From NCBI RefSeq assembly GCF_048771995.1, contig NC_133026.1, positions 108,496,001 through 108,560,000 on the forward strand: DNA of 64,000 nt, read 5' to 3'. A program made the translations under genes and the position numbers. Under the pieces are notes generated by a model. The model was given only the letters and a program-made list of their open reading frames with translations. It was not told where the DNA came from and did not search any database. Positions 37,217 to 50,172 of this stretch are shown piece by piece (within the stretch, counting starts at the first letter, position 1; each line of letters begins with the position of its first letter). This DNA is from Taeniopygia guttata. Taxonomy: Eukaryota > Chordata > Aves > Passeriformes > Estrildidae.

Positions 37217-40200
37217 AACTACAGCTAACAAACAGTGCCCTGAGGGATCAGCACTCTAATCATCAAGTAATGTCAGAGCAACATCTGTATCCCCATTTCC
37301 CTCACTCTTTTTCTTCTCAGCCTTGTGTAGTTTTAACCTGAGATAGCTCTACCCGTGTACTGGGCTTATACAGGTGACGAGTCAAGCTACAGGAGACAAA
37401 AAAGCATCCAAGTACCACAGTTCACTGTGTGGTAGCTTCTGTATGACTATCACTCTTAGTCAAAATGAGCAACCTATCAGTGACATCTTCAGAAAACTAG
37501 CTATTATGGATGTCTATTTTTTTTTTATCAGCAAAAATTAGGAAGTGATTGATAAAAAATATAGTACAATATAGCAGAGGATGTCCCCTCAGAAAAATAA
37601 AAATCTTGTTATGTGCTTTGCCTTAGTGTATGTTTTCCACCCCTTTTCTCTGTCCATGCTTTATAGTTTTTCCTTTATCAGTGCTTCTTTCTTTTTCCAC
37701 CTCACTATTCTGGAAGATTTATAAAAGGAAACTAAACTTGACCTAGGGTCAAGACTAGACCCTTTTTGCCATGAAGGCACTGTTGTGTTTGCTTTATCAG
37801 GGTTCGCTTGGTAGTCTCCTCAGCATCTAGGCAGGGACTCCATGAGAGGGTCCAGAAATCTCTTTTCCTTGTGAGCTCAGCCTGGCATGAGAGTCAAGTG
37901 CTATTCTAATGGGCATTTCTGTAAATCACATCAATCATATAGGGGAACATTTGTAATTACAAGGTCAGGGATAAATTAGTCATCCTGTCATAACTGAATA
38001 CTCTGGCAAATAGCAAGGCTGACATAGTCCTAGTAATTTATTTTTTCATGGGTACAAGCAATTTAGTGTTTCATAGCTCTGGTTAAAGTTGAAGTTTAGT
38101 CTGCAGATGACTAACCACAAAAACAGCAGGATGGCAGGATGTCTGTAGGAATGGAAAGAGAATGCTCTCTATTGTTGAAAAGTAGTTTTCTTCCTTCCCA
38201 AATTACTTCAGAAGAAAGGGCCCTACCAGATACTTCACAATTTTTTTTTCCCCAAAAGCAGACTGCTCATGGGGCCCGCAATCACAAGCTATATATCACT
38301 GCTCAGAAGTACAAGCTGGTTAATCTGTCGGCTCACTTCTCTGGTTTCCACCATCTCCACATAGCAAGCTCTTCCAGGCCCTTACTTCTGGAGTGGTCCA
38401 TTGGCCATGGTCCATGATGAAGTCAATGCTACCTCTTCAGACTGAAATTCAAAAAAAACATGTCTCAGATCCTAATTGATTCAGATGAAGAAAGAAAAGA
38501 ACATCCTGTACTCACCCAGGATGCTATGCCCAAACCTCAAGGGCAGCAAATACCTCCTGCAGTTTGCCAATTCTCCTCTTTGAGTCTGAAGGAGATGCAT
38601 AATATACATGGGAAAAGTCTGTTCTGGTGTAGGAGCCACAAAGTGAATGTTTACCCTGTGGTTTTGAACCCATTGCTCTAGGCAGTAGCTACCCTGCTCC
38701 AGCCACTGAGCCAAAACTGATCTTAGTGAGTGTGGTGTCCTGTTTGGAAACAGCACAGTTACCTCCACAGAGAAATTGCACGCAAAGCTCCAGCAGAGTG
38801 GGTTGACAGGAGAATACACAAGCTCCTCAGAAAAAAAGGGCAGTGTGTATTCATTCCTACTAAAATCTGAGACCAAAAAAACCAAGTGTCTCCTTTGCAA
38901 AAGAGCTCTGTAAAATGATGTCCAGCAAACCAAGTCTTGAGTAGGCATAGGGGCAGCACATGTTTAATGTCAGTTACAGTTTAAAACAGAGAGACTGACT
39001 CAGAAAATATTATTTCAGCCTTGTTTGTTCTTGATTTGCTGCTTCCCTTGGAGACTTGAGCCTAAGACTTTGAAAATACCAGTCCCCTGTAAAGCAGGTA
39101 TATTGAACTGCCAACAGATTTGCTTTTCTATACATTGCTGCTTTCTGTTTCTGTGTTTTATTTGTATGACAGTCTGGGGCCATCACCGCCTGAAAGTGTA
39201 TCCTCTCCCCCTGCACACAGCCTTCCCTCATGTTGTTTTTGCAGCTCTTGTTTCTCACCATCCCTCCATGCCATTTCTTCCTTTTACTTGAATTTACACC
39301 AGGTGATTCCTCCAACCATCCCCCTCCCCTGCAAAGGCCTACCAAGAAGGCCTTTGCTCCTCACACTTGTACTATGAATGTACATGCTCGTATTACCACC
39401 TTCTCCTCACAGCTGACAAACTACGTCTTCTTCCCACACTTCTCCTTCCCTTTCTGTCTGCATTCCCAGCATTAGCCAGATATGCTGTCTCCTGATTTTT
39501 CTGTGCCCTTTCCACTGTGTTCCCCTCAAAACCCACTCTAAAAAATTTCTGCCAGAGGTTCACCCTCAACATTTAATAATTACCTCGGCCACTCAGGCTT
39601 GTGTCTTCCTCCACTTTTTGATGCTGCTTGGCCACTTTTGCCTGAGACAGTGAAACATATTATCTTGGAAAAGAGAGAAAAAAATAGGGAATTTATTAGT
39701 GGAGGAAGCAAATAGGTAACCTCTGAAGGTTCTGAATTCTTTAGACCATTTTATATGCTCTTTCTGCTTTCTCCCAAAATAAATAATTTCTAAAAACTAG
39801 AGTAGGACTTTAGTTTCTGAGACCTGCCCTGAGAGCAGAGACCCTTGGGGTACTCTTGCAGACAGAGCCACCCCAGGGTGCAGAGGCTAAGTGTGGAAAA
39901 GAAAGGCCAGTTTGTCAGAATCCTGATCAGATCCTGAGGCTAAAAATCTCTGGTGGGGTGAGGCTGAGGTAGGAGCACAGAAGCTAAAGCTCAGCTCTCA
40001 AGTAGGTAACTGAAATGTATAATTACACACGAGCACTGAATAGAGGTTTCTGTTAATCTGTGAGCCAATAATCCTCTTTCATTGCCACTTAGCAACAGAA
40101 TTACAAACTGAGGATGGAAAGCCAGGTTGACTTAAAATTCCTCTCTTTGCTGGACAGAGATGAAAAAAGTTCTCTCTCCAAGCAGGCACAACAGGTTTCC

Positions 40201-43200
40201 CATCTACGGGTATTGTGCCTTTCAGCACAATATAAGTACAGACACCTGAATTTCAAGTTGCCCAAAGAACAGCTCAGTTGGGCAAATAACATGGTAAATA
40301 AGAATTAATAAATTTTATTCACAGAAACACAAGATTAATCCAGACACACATGTCCACAAACTCCATTAAATCATACATCTTCAGAAGGGGGAATATGGAA
40401 GAAAGGACTGTTGGGCCAAAACTGCTGCACTGGAAATTATTCTTAACTGGTGGGTCAAACAGCAATCATCACATTTTTGGGAGATCCACAGTGTCATAGA
40501 GATGCTCAGAAGAGGTGCAGGAGGTTGGTAATCTTTAGCAATGATCCCTACCCAGAGCCACTGGACCTCATTCTCCTCTCTTTGAGAGATATTTTGCACC
40601 CAACAGAGTGCCAGTGTACCTGAGGCCTCTCTTAGGTTTGGCTATTTTCATAAACATCAGAAAAGAGGTAAATTTAAGTGCCTGCCACCATGCTCTTTTT
40701 ATCTCAGCCTCTTCTTTCCATCTCCTTCTTACCTTTTTTTTTTCCTTCTTTTTTTTATCTTTTTTCTTTTCCCGTTCTTCTTAACTATAGAGTTGAGCAG
40801 TCAGAAAAGGCATCATCTTTCACAGTGCTGCTGTGATTCTGGGACAGAGAGAGAACTCAAAGACATGCTAAAAGCTGCTTAACAATGAGGCTCAGCCGCA
40901 TCTTGGAGTGTCTAGTGAGACTGCATGGCCTGCTTGGCATTCAGCAGATTCTTCCCATAGTCCAACTCAGAAGCCTTTTCCTTTGCACATGTCATGATCC
41001 CAGAGACAAAACTCCTACGAGGACAGCTTCCTTCTACCTTGAGCAACTTGTTCCCTGTACTGTGGAAAGGATGGGCTCCCATCCCAGTAGTGCTGCCCAG
41101 CAGCGGAGAGAGAGGGGAGGTATTCCAGCCAAAGGGCAACAGAGCCAAGGGTGCTGTTAAAATGAAAGTTTAAATTAATATTTACATTTTCAAAGGATTG
41201 AATTTACTTTGCTGGGTTTATCTTCAGCCAAGGACATGGCTTTTGTTTGTTTGTTTTGTTTTTACAGTAATGTTTTTCTGTGAAACTGAGCAGCCAAGAC
41301 CTGCCCATGCAGACCCACACACCCTGTTTAAGAGAGGCTCTTTGTACCAAAACATGGCTCTGCTCCAGACTGCTGGAGTTCTTCATTCCTGACCAAATAA
41401 AACACAGTGGCAGGGGTCTGTCCGAGGGGCCTGCAGAGCTCCATGGCTGCTGGGTACCCTGCCATGGGTCACACGACTGTGTCCCCTCAGGAAAGTGTTA
41501 AGCAGGCAAAGAGGAAGAGCAGAATAGGGAACTTTGTTACCTCTTCTCTACTGTTTTGGGTGGCTGTGTGCAAGGAACAGCCAGAAGAGTTCTGGCTTTC
41601 AAAGGAGCCCAGGGCGTGATTTCTCAAGGCAATTACACCTGTGCTGGTAGATGTTATAAGAGAGCTTAAGGACTTGTGCAGGAAATAAATCCACTACCCA
41701 CAAGCCAGCTGGATGTACGCAGCACACAGTTTTCCTTGCACTTCAGGCAGAGGAGGTAAAAAGTCTCATAAGCCATGTATAACTCAGTGCTTTCCTGCAC
41801 TGAGATCTCCCCAACTTCTGCATGGCAACCCTGGGTGTAAAAAAAAAGACAAATTGCTCAACAGAAAGGAGTGTGACTAGCAATTACACACTTCTGCTAT
41901 TTGCAGCCTTCCTCACATAATGGCACAAAGAAAGAGCAAAATTAGTATGTGTTCTTCTTTTCATGTGACTTTCTGTACTTTGTGGAGAAACTTCAATAGA
42001 CTCATCAAGCTGATACTAATAAAAGATCTACAGTTCTCTCTATAGTCAAATATTCCCCAGATAATAGTCATGAGCTGGAATTATTTGCTGGTTTTTCCCA
42101 CCTCAAGCTATGCTTCTTTCATCATTTTTCAAAGACTAAACAACTACTTGCTGAGTATCATCTTTAAAGAAAAAGCTAAAATTTACTTTTTTACTTTTTC
42201 CTTGCCACCAGGAGCCCAATAGGCAATGATGTCAAGCTCATGGGAAATCATCAGTACAAAGCAATATCCAACAGTGTTGTAAAGGACAGAGGGAATCTTT
42301 TAAATTGCAAGAAGGAGAGCAGAATAAAGAAAGCTTTGCAGAGTGCATGAGTCTTTTGTCCTCTATTGAGGGAGAAGGCTAGTTAGCAAGAGTGGGTAAA
42401 GATTTTGATCTGACCTTTCAAAGCCTTTTGAAGCATCCAAGCAATTCTAAGGACTTGTCTATTTGGCCATACTTGAGAGTTTATTAAGGCAGAATAAGAA
42501 CATAAAGTGTGGCAGCATCTCTGCTAGGTGTGGACAAGCTGCTGGCCTCAATGCCTTCTCTGGCCTGCATGAGAAGGATTAAAATTCTTTTGACTCACGC
42601 TTAGAGGAGAAAAGCAGAGAGATGAAGGGGATTAAATTAATTTAGTTTACTAGTACATATTTCCCTAAGCTGGTTTCCTGTGGCTCCAATATTATGGGCT
42701 GTGATGCACTTTCAGAAAGACGTGGGATTCTGTGCATTGCATCGTGTAGTAGTGAAGGGACCATAGTGCTGCCCTACAAACTGGGAGGCACTACCTGGCC
42801 CCCAGGATCAGATGAGGCTCCCAGATCAGCTCTGCATGAAGGCTGGGGTACAAAGAGCAGGAGTGGTCTGGTCTGGGAGCCACTGTTAGAAGGGCAATAC
42901 AGCAATGACCATTCATATTTGACCTCTATACCTCATGAGAATGAGGAGTGGGAATAATTCCCCAATAGCTCCGTACTCATCCAGCACTGTGGATCACCCC
43001 TCTAGCAGAGTGGGGTTTTTTTTTTAATGTTTAAAATCACTATGTGGACTCCAGGTTTGTAAAGCAGGCTGTTGGGAGTCAGAAACTCAAACTTCCTCCC
43101 TCTTGGACCTGAGTACAGGCAATAATCATTTGTCCTAACTCTAACAGGGACATAACTGGCTGCTCTAAGCCAGCTACTGGACCCCCTGGACACTACAAAC

Positions 43201-46200
43201 TGCATGACACATAGAAGTCTGTTGGATAAGATGGTGGTTGTTCTGCTTGAGTTTGTCTTAAAGACACAACAGACTCCTCTTTGCTACAATTATTGACAAA
43301 TGCAGGAAAAGTTGTGAACAGTCCAGAGGCTGAACAGTTTCTCAGCAGTGGTATGTGGGGGCCTGTATAATATGCAGGCCAAGAAAGAGAAGCTAAAGAC
43401 TCCCCAGAAAGAATATATACAAACACAAGGCAGGGATAAAATGCACTTTGGCTGCAAAAAGCAGATTCTGTAATAGCTATGACTGTATATCTAGAACAAG
43501 AGTCATAGATACAGCTAAGTTGTAGGCTCAGCTGATATTTATTTTATTTTTCTGGTACAGGAGGTGTTCTGAATCTAGTTCAGAGATAGTGAGAAAAGAA
43601 ATTGCTATTTTTATCTGCAGCAAGTGTTGCATTGACTTATTCACAAGTTTGCACTCTATAAACCTGAATATATATCTGTTATGTGATTGGAATTTAATCT
43701 CTCAGTTGGCAGTAGGTAAAGGGGGACATAACCACAGAGTTAACTTAATAATGGAAAAGTATACATCTGTTGCCTTTGTCCATCCATTTAAGCAGCAACT
43801 TGTGCTTGCCACAGCAGTTCATGCAGAAGGCGCACTGGTGAGTCTGTGAATTTGCATACAAAAGCAAGATTTTTCCTTTACAATATACCAAGGAATAATA
43901 GCCAGTTAATCTGTTGACTCACATACCCCACTGCATTTCAAAGTGTGTGAATAATTTTTGTCTGTACAGCTCAGTGTATGGGTAACATGCTGAGACGAAC
44001 CACCGGAAAACTACTCCTGTTTTGTTTAGCATGCCTTCACCTAGTATTTCCTACCCAGGTCACAGAGCTTTCTGCTACAGGCAGAACTAGCAAGAACTTT
44101 TGCCTCAGAAAGCTAAAAAAACTATGACCAGTGGCTTGTCTAAAATAGCTATTAACAATTTTCTTTTGCTGGTTCCACATTACAAAAGTGTCTAGCCCTT
44201 GGTCTTTTCTGCCAGAAATGCTGCAGTATACTCTATTCTTGTCTTTAAAATTTGAATAAGAACAAAAATAAAAAATAAATAAATAAGAAAAGACAGATGT
44301 TATTAATGCATTGTACATAGGTACATGGTCTGCTCTGTCCCTTACCTTTCAAAATACCTTTTTCTTTTTATCCCTTACAAGATACAAGGCTGTTTCCTCT
44401 CATATCCATTTTCATGAGGCAGTCATTGGGTTTTGTCACTGTGACACTGGTAAATGTGCTTGGAAGCCAATGCCAAAGTTCAGTGAAGCCTGTGGTGAAT
44501 ACAGGCACTCTGTTTATAAGATAAAATGATTAGTATAGCATTTCCTGAGAGCTTTTGGCAGGAAGCAGGCACCAGTTCAATTAATAAAAAGAAAGGCATA
44601 AATGTGTCACTGTCACTGTCACTTGGTAACTTCCCACTCAACAACATGCCTGGGGGATTTTATTGCAGGGCAGATGGGGATCTTATTACAAGGTGGGACA
44701 GATGAGCAGGAGGAAGATATGGTCTGCATGGCCCAGGACATATGACAAAGTGCAGAGACACCCACAGGCACACCAGCTATAGTTCACATGGAAGTCCATG
44801 TGGTGATCTACCTGTATCTACAATGATCTCCACTAAACAGAGACTTGAGTAATTCAAAAGAAATTAACCAATGGCTAATTTGGCCCTGTGCAAATTTGCA
44901 GAAGCTTTTCAAGACTCTGCTCAGGTGGCCCTGCATGATGAAAAAAACAGGCATTTCTTCACACTTATTTGTATTTAGGTACCAGCATGAAGTGCCCTAG
45001 ACTCAGCATTTTACAATCTTCAACAGCAAGATGATGAACAAAGTACATAGCTGCAATAGCTTAGCAAATATATATAACCTAAGAAAAGATTATAATTTAA
45101 CCCTACAGAACCTCTTTTGGTCATTATTGCTAGAGGAAGATTTTGATTGTCATGTGTACTCTAATTAATCATTTGATGTCTGCAGTCTTCTGAGAACAAA
45201 TGGATAATTGATGGAAATTCACTTAAAAATATAATACACTCCCAAAAGAACCTAGCCAAGACCCCAGGAAAATAGTGACCTGTGTTAAGATTTCTTTTTG
45301 CTATAGGAACATTTGCATCATGCTGTAGATTTATTGTGTATGTCTTCCTGTAAGAATGGCACAAAAGCTATATTTAAAATATAAACCACGTAATCATTTT
45401 GCTAATAAATAGATTGACTTTTAAAAATATTGATCTCATGGCAAGTGTCAGCATCTTTCAAACACAGGAAATATTAAGTCTGGCACAAGGATATCCAGTT
45501 AGCTTTGTGCATTAACTGAATTAGGGTTTTTTTTTTTTTAAATCACTTGTCTAGACTGATAGATTAGTATGCAGACATGAATACATATTAAAGTTGAATA
45601 ACAGAAGTTTGGTTTTGAGAGATCACAAGACCTATAGGGGTAGCTTATGAAGAAGTAATGATCAGTGCCCAGTGATCTTGGCATTTAAACACTTCAGAGC
45701 CTGCTGAGATGAGCAGGTGCCAGGTGAATTCATACATTACAAATGCCCTAAAGTAAGACTCATGTATTCATGTGTTTCTTTTTTTGGACTCTGAGCTATG
45801 TCCCAGGATGGTCCTCGGACACAACCTTGGAAATTATAAAAAACCTGTGATTTTATACCTCAGGACCAACACAACCCATCTGTCTTCAAAATTGTTTGCT
45901 AACAGTATCCACCTCCTCACTTTTGAAGTAACTGGATTTGATTTAAGATACAAAATAAGGATATTTTTCTTATTTTTCTGCATAAGATCAGTAGTGTTTC
46001 CTTACTTCCAAATAAATAGGCAGTGTTAGTCCTGTGAAAACTTGATAATGACCATTAAAACTCAAAATACAGACATATCCCTCAGGGAAAATGAAAATGG
46101 AAAAGGCTGATAAACATGCACACACCACACATACCTGGAATGCCACCATTTTTAATACCATTCTTTACAGATTGAAATTCAAGCTCAAACATGAAACTCC

Positions 46201-48983
46201 TTGAGCACATTTATTAATTAGAAAAGCATTATCCCTGGCTTTGCAGAGAGGGGGAATGTTATATAATTAGCAAATAGTGAAAGCAACAGAAAATTTCTCA
46301 CTGGTTCAAGCAGTTATTGCATTGAACACTGTCCTTAAGTGCCAAAGCTCTGCCACAGCAGCTCAGCTGGCAGACAACTGTAGTAAAATTCAGAGTTCTT
46401 GACTCTTTTTTCACCTAGAAAATTTAGGTGAACTCCTTTGAGAGGTAAATCTCAGGTCTTTTCCTTTAAGTCCCTATGGAATGTTACTCCAAAGTAAAAA
46501 AAGGTCTCACATTCAGGTCTCTATATTATAGAAAGGATTTTTTTTCAGAGCCCAGGAATTCATTAATTCTTCAAACAGGGAGTTTGGGAATTCTATCCAG
46601 ATTACCAAATGGCTTACCCTCTATCAGACCCTTTCATTCCAATGTCACAGGAGAAGCTTACAGGTTTTTATGGTCAAAGTCAGGTATTCCAGCCTGTCTG
46701 AGCATTTTGCTATGTAGAAGCAGTTGGCTTTCTAAATAAAGTCAAATAGAAGGGAATGCTGCAAAGAATAAGGAGATTATCTGTGTAAAACAAGCCTACA
46801 TGTCTGAGACTACATAGAAGAGAGAGAAAAATACCATTGCATAGTAGGAAAAATCCTTGACATAAACAAGGGCATTAGCCATAGGACATGTTTGCTCTTG
46901 ACCTGAACACTGTAATGCTTCCAAGCAGGGAACACACTTTCATTAGAAAAAAAGCATTAATCCTAATTCTTCAGAATTGAACTTCAATTTATTTGGAATT
47001 CAGATAAGCCTCAAAACATTCACATATTTGAAGATTATCTAAATTTTTCCATAACTGGGGGTCTCACACTTGTTGTCTTCCATCAAGCTGAGGTTACTGG
47101 GTACACCAGTGACTCTTGGCCATTCTCTTCTCCAGCACCCTAATAACCCTGTATGCACCCCTTCTTCTGGGTTTTATGAGTCACCTAGATCCCAGATGCT
47201 TGCACTGTATAGCCTCATACTACCTCGGTTTTAGCTGTTACCCTACAGCTTCTTCCACACCAGGATTCCTAAATATCTCTTTCTGTAACTTAATTTACTC
47301 TTTTCTTACAAAAGGACAATTATGCTACTGCTCTGTGCTAAGGCTCTGTGTTGCACCACTTTTCTTGTCACATGTATCCTGCTAGCAGTCTCCTGGAGCT
47401 GCCCTCTTTCCTGATCTTCATGGTAGCTTCCCGCATCCTTCAGAGTACCTAGAGTTTGCCTTACAATTACATCTCAGAGCTCAGCCTCTCTTCATTTCAC
47501 CTTCTCTTGTTTTTTATTAAATTATTCAGTATGTAAGTTTCAGAATGCCATTGCACAGAAAATCTTTAAGAACATTTAACAACAGACAGACAACAGTCAA
47601 TCAGCACCTGCTGGATGCTCAGCAGTTACCCATCCTCTTTCTCCTTTTCCCTCCCACAGTCATGTTTTGATTCTCTACCAAGGGAGAACCATCCTCCTCT
47701 GCCAGCTGTTCCAAATCCCTGAGCCTTCACATGCATTTTATGGAAAATACTACTAAGTTGAAGCTGATAATAGAAGGGGGAAGATTGCTTTCACTAGGCT
47801 ATAGTAATTTTAAATTAGATTCACACAGATTTTAATAGATTTCTGTATAAATTCTGGATGCTTCATGATCAGAGATTGAGTAGATATTCTTTTTTTGCCA
47901 TCTCATCGAGTCTACCTGTATCTTAGAACTCATAGAAATGATCTAGTTGTGTGAAAAAATGTGTGAATGGAGATTCACAAACACACAAAGTCTAATTTCC
48001 ACTCAAACTAGTGTCCCTGATAGTAGTCAAAGAATCCCTTTCTGGATTATGTATGGGATGTTGAGAGTTAAAAAAAAAACCCAGCAAATTAAGAACAAGG
48101 AATAAAAATCATACTGGGATTAGAATTTTTCATGCTCATTATTCACTTCAAGAAGCAGCTGCCAAAAGGTCAATCAATGTTATAAAAGAGGGAAGCAAAA
48201 TAATATGGACAGCTGAAATGTACTATCCCTGTACATCTGATTTTTCAGAAACTGGTACTTTGCAGGAAAACCTAGAGAAAAATAATTAAAGTAATTGTCC
48301 CATAGGAGAGCAATTTCTCATGCAGACAAGTGCCAATATAATTAACTCCTTGGCGTTATCTCCTTGCAGAACAGCTGACAGCAAAACATAAGACAGCCTA
48401 CTTGCCCTAGAATACAGGTAATTTCTCTTCCATACATACAAAGCTTCATTGCTTCAGAGAAATATTCACAAATAATGAGAACAAAATAATGAGGTAATAT
48501 GTTTTTGCACAGATCTAGGAGCAGCATTTAACTTTCCTAGATTTGAATACAACCCCCAAGCATTAGATTGCAGCATGGTTTGTTACTGCTGGGCACCTTC
48601 CACTGACTTTTACATGCAGGCAAAGTGTGTGTAGAATGTTACCTACGTATCAGCCTGCTTTGCTGTAAGTACAAAGGGCACTTTGATCCCAGTGCAGGAG
48701 ATTACTGTATTATAGATTTTTTTTCTCAAAAATCAACTTTGCCTAGAGAGAAAAACTGCCTAAAGCAGCCTGAAGGCATGAAAATCTCTGGAGAATACCA
48801 TCTGTGATTTCTCTCTAAGACTTCCATCATAATCCTATTCAAGAAAACTGCTTTTTGTTAGAATACTGTGAAATCAGTAAAAAATGAGTGCCAGCTCCTG
48901 AAAAGTGTAGACTCAGGGTTGTTTAGGACGTGGGTAAAAGGAACTGCTAAACAGGGCAGGTTCTTTGTCTCTCAACTAGCACA
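37217..48983. other. Intergenic DSG2-TTR, no gene recognised
   Basis: About 11.8 kb with no recognisable exon, RNA gene or well-preserved transposon. The longest non-repeat open frame is on the minus strand (38481-38948, 155 codons), with no known domain and no clear codon signal. Pyrimidine-rich DNA occurs around 40690-40790. Distal liver or choroid plexus enhancers for TTR could lie here, but none is identifiable by eye. Confidence 0.5.
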
Positions 48984-49091
48984 AGGTATGGTATGGTATG
49001 GTATGGTATGGTATGGTATGGTATGGTATGGTATGGTGTATGGTATGGTATGGTATGGTATGGTGGTATGGTATGGTATGGTATGGTATGG
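48984..49091. repeat. (TATGG)n pentanucleotide array
   Basis: About 108 bases of nearly pure GGTAT/TATGG units, with two register breaks (near 49037 and 49062) that split it into three perfect blocks. Open reading on both strands, giving Met-Val-Trp-Tyr-Gly-type periodic peptides, is an artefact of the repeat. It lies about 1 kb upstream of TTR. Confidence 0.98.
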
Positions 49092-49839
49092 ACAGTCTGT
49101 GTGATGCAGCTGAACAAATCCAGCCAACTCCCCCAGGTGACTTCTCCCAGCTTAGGTTGGGGCTGAGTTCAGCCCTGAAAAACCTCTGAAATGTACATTT
49201 GTACACTTACAAATGTGGAAATGTACAAACCCACATATAACAATAACATTCCCAGCATAATAAAGATTTGGCAGCTAGAATCTTTGTCAGATGTTAACAA
49301 AAGCTAACATCTTTTTGTTAGCTGCCTGCCCTGGCTCCTTCTGGGGTACATGGTGCAAGAGAAGACTCATTTCACTTTTCTGAGACCTTTGGCTTCCCAG
49401 GGGACATCTCTCTAGAGATCTTTTCCCTGTGACTAAGAGGAGACCTCAGTGTCTGAAGGTTGGGCAAGATGAATCATTACTAACGTCTGGTGGGTGACAG
49501 GTTGTGTCAGATCCCATTTAAGTTGTGTCTCAAAACAGAGACATTGCTCCTTTCCAACATGCATAGAAACTGATTGGGAATCCAGCACTGCTTGAGTCAG
49601 ACAATGAACAAACTCCATCACCCATGTACTGAGTCTGCATGTGAATGTGGGATCTGATCCTCAGCACTGAATATACTGAGAAGAAACATAGGACAGATGC
49701 AGAGAAAATATTGGAGCATTATCATGCACAAATTGAGTGCAAGCTAAAGAAGTCACCCTAGAACTGGTTGGATTTCTGGACCAAAAAATAGGTCATTTGT
49801 GTTATTTTGTGGAGGGCTTTCTATGAGTGTAATCTCCCC

Positions 49840-50046
49840 AGGCAAGGTTCATGTTTGTTTCCGTTACTTATTTTCTTTTCTCTAGTGATCCCGCAGTCCT
49901 TCCATTGACTTCAATGGCAGTGCCATGAAGCAATGGACTGACTCTAGGATTGGGCTATTTACTAAGCAAATAATCAGAATCAGCAGTTTTGGAGTCATAT
50001 GGGCACCCAATAAGCAGCCTGTTCAGTTGTTGGATTGGCTATAAAA
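49840..50046 (+). promoter_or_regulatory. TTR: TTR proximal promoter: HNF1 and FOXA sites, TATA box
   Basis: GGCAAGGTTCATGTTTG (49841 on) and GTTACTTATT (49863-49872) match the HNF1 part of the mammalian TTR proximal promoter as remembered. TATTTACTAAGCAAATAATC followed by AGAATCAGCAG (49957-49987) matches the FOXA (HNF3) part. TATAAAA stands at 50040-50046, 58 bases before the ATG. In mammals these two parts are almost adjacent; here about 80 bases separate them. Expected control: liver and choroid plexus transcription through HNF1, FOXA and C/EBP factors. Confidence 0.85.
49875..49955. other. Extra sequence splitting the TTR promoter
   Basis: Relative to the second transthyretin gene, about 76 extra bases lie between the HNF1 and FOXA sites. 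The segment contains a near-perfect palindrome, CCATTGA-CT-TCAATGG (49902-49917), and a looser longer inverted pair (CAGTCC..CCATTG with CAATGGACTG). No transposon family is recognised. Confidence 0.6.
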
Positions 50047-50103
50047 CCCCAAATCCCCTCAGCTCCTGGCTGCTGGCACCAAGGCTCACTAACAGCAAGC
50101 AGA

Positions 50104-50172
50104 ATGGCCTTTCAGTCTGCGCTCTTTGTTTTCTTAGCTGGACTGGTATTTTTCTCTGAAGCTGCACCACTG
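50104..50172 (+). CDS. TTR: TTR exon 1 (residues 1-23)
   Basis: Encodes the signal peptide [20 protein letters not shown] and the first three mature residues, Ala-Pro-Leu. It ends in phase 0 before GTGAGT. The TATA box lies 58 bases upstream, leaving a short 5' UTR. Confidence 0.97.

Noticed and set aside
42694-42957. 87-codon open frame as a small gene
   Set aside because: There is no domain, signal peptide, splice support or codon bias, and its length is within chance for this base composition.
48868-49206. Open frames with Met-Val-Trp-Tyr-Gly repeats
   Set aside because: They are produced by the TATGG pentanucleotide array, which is open on both strands by its period.
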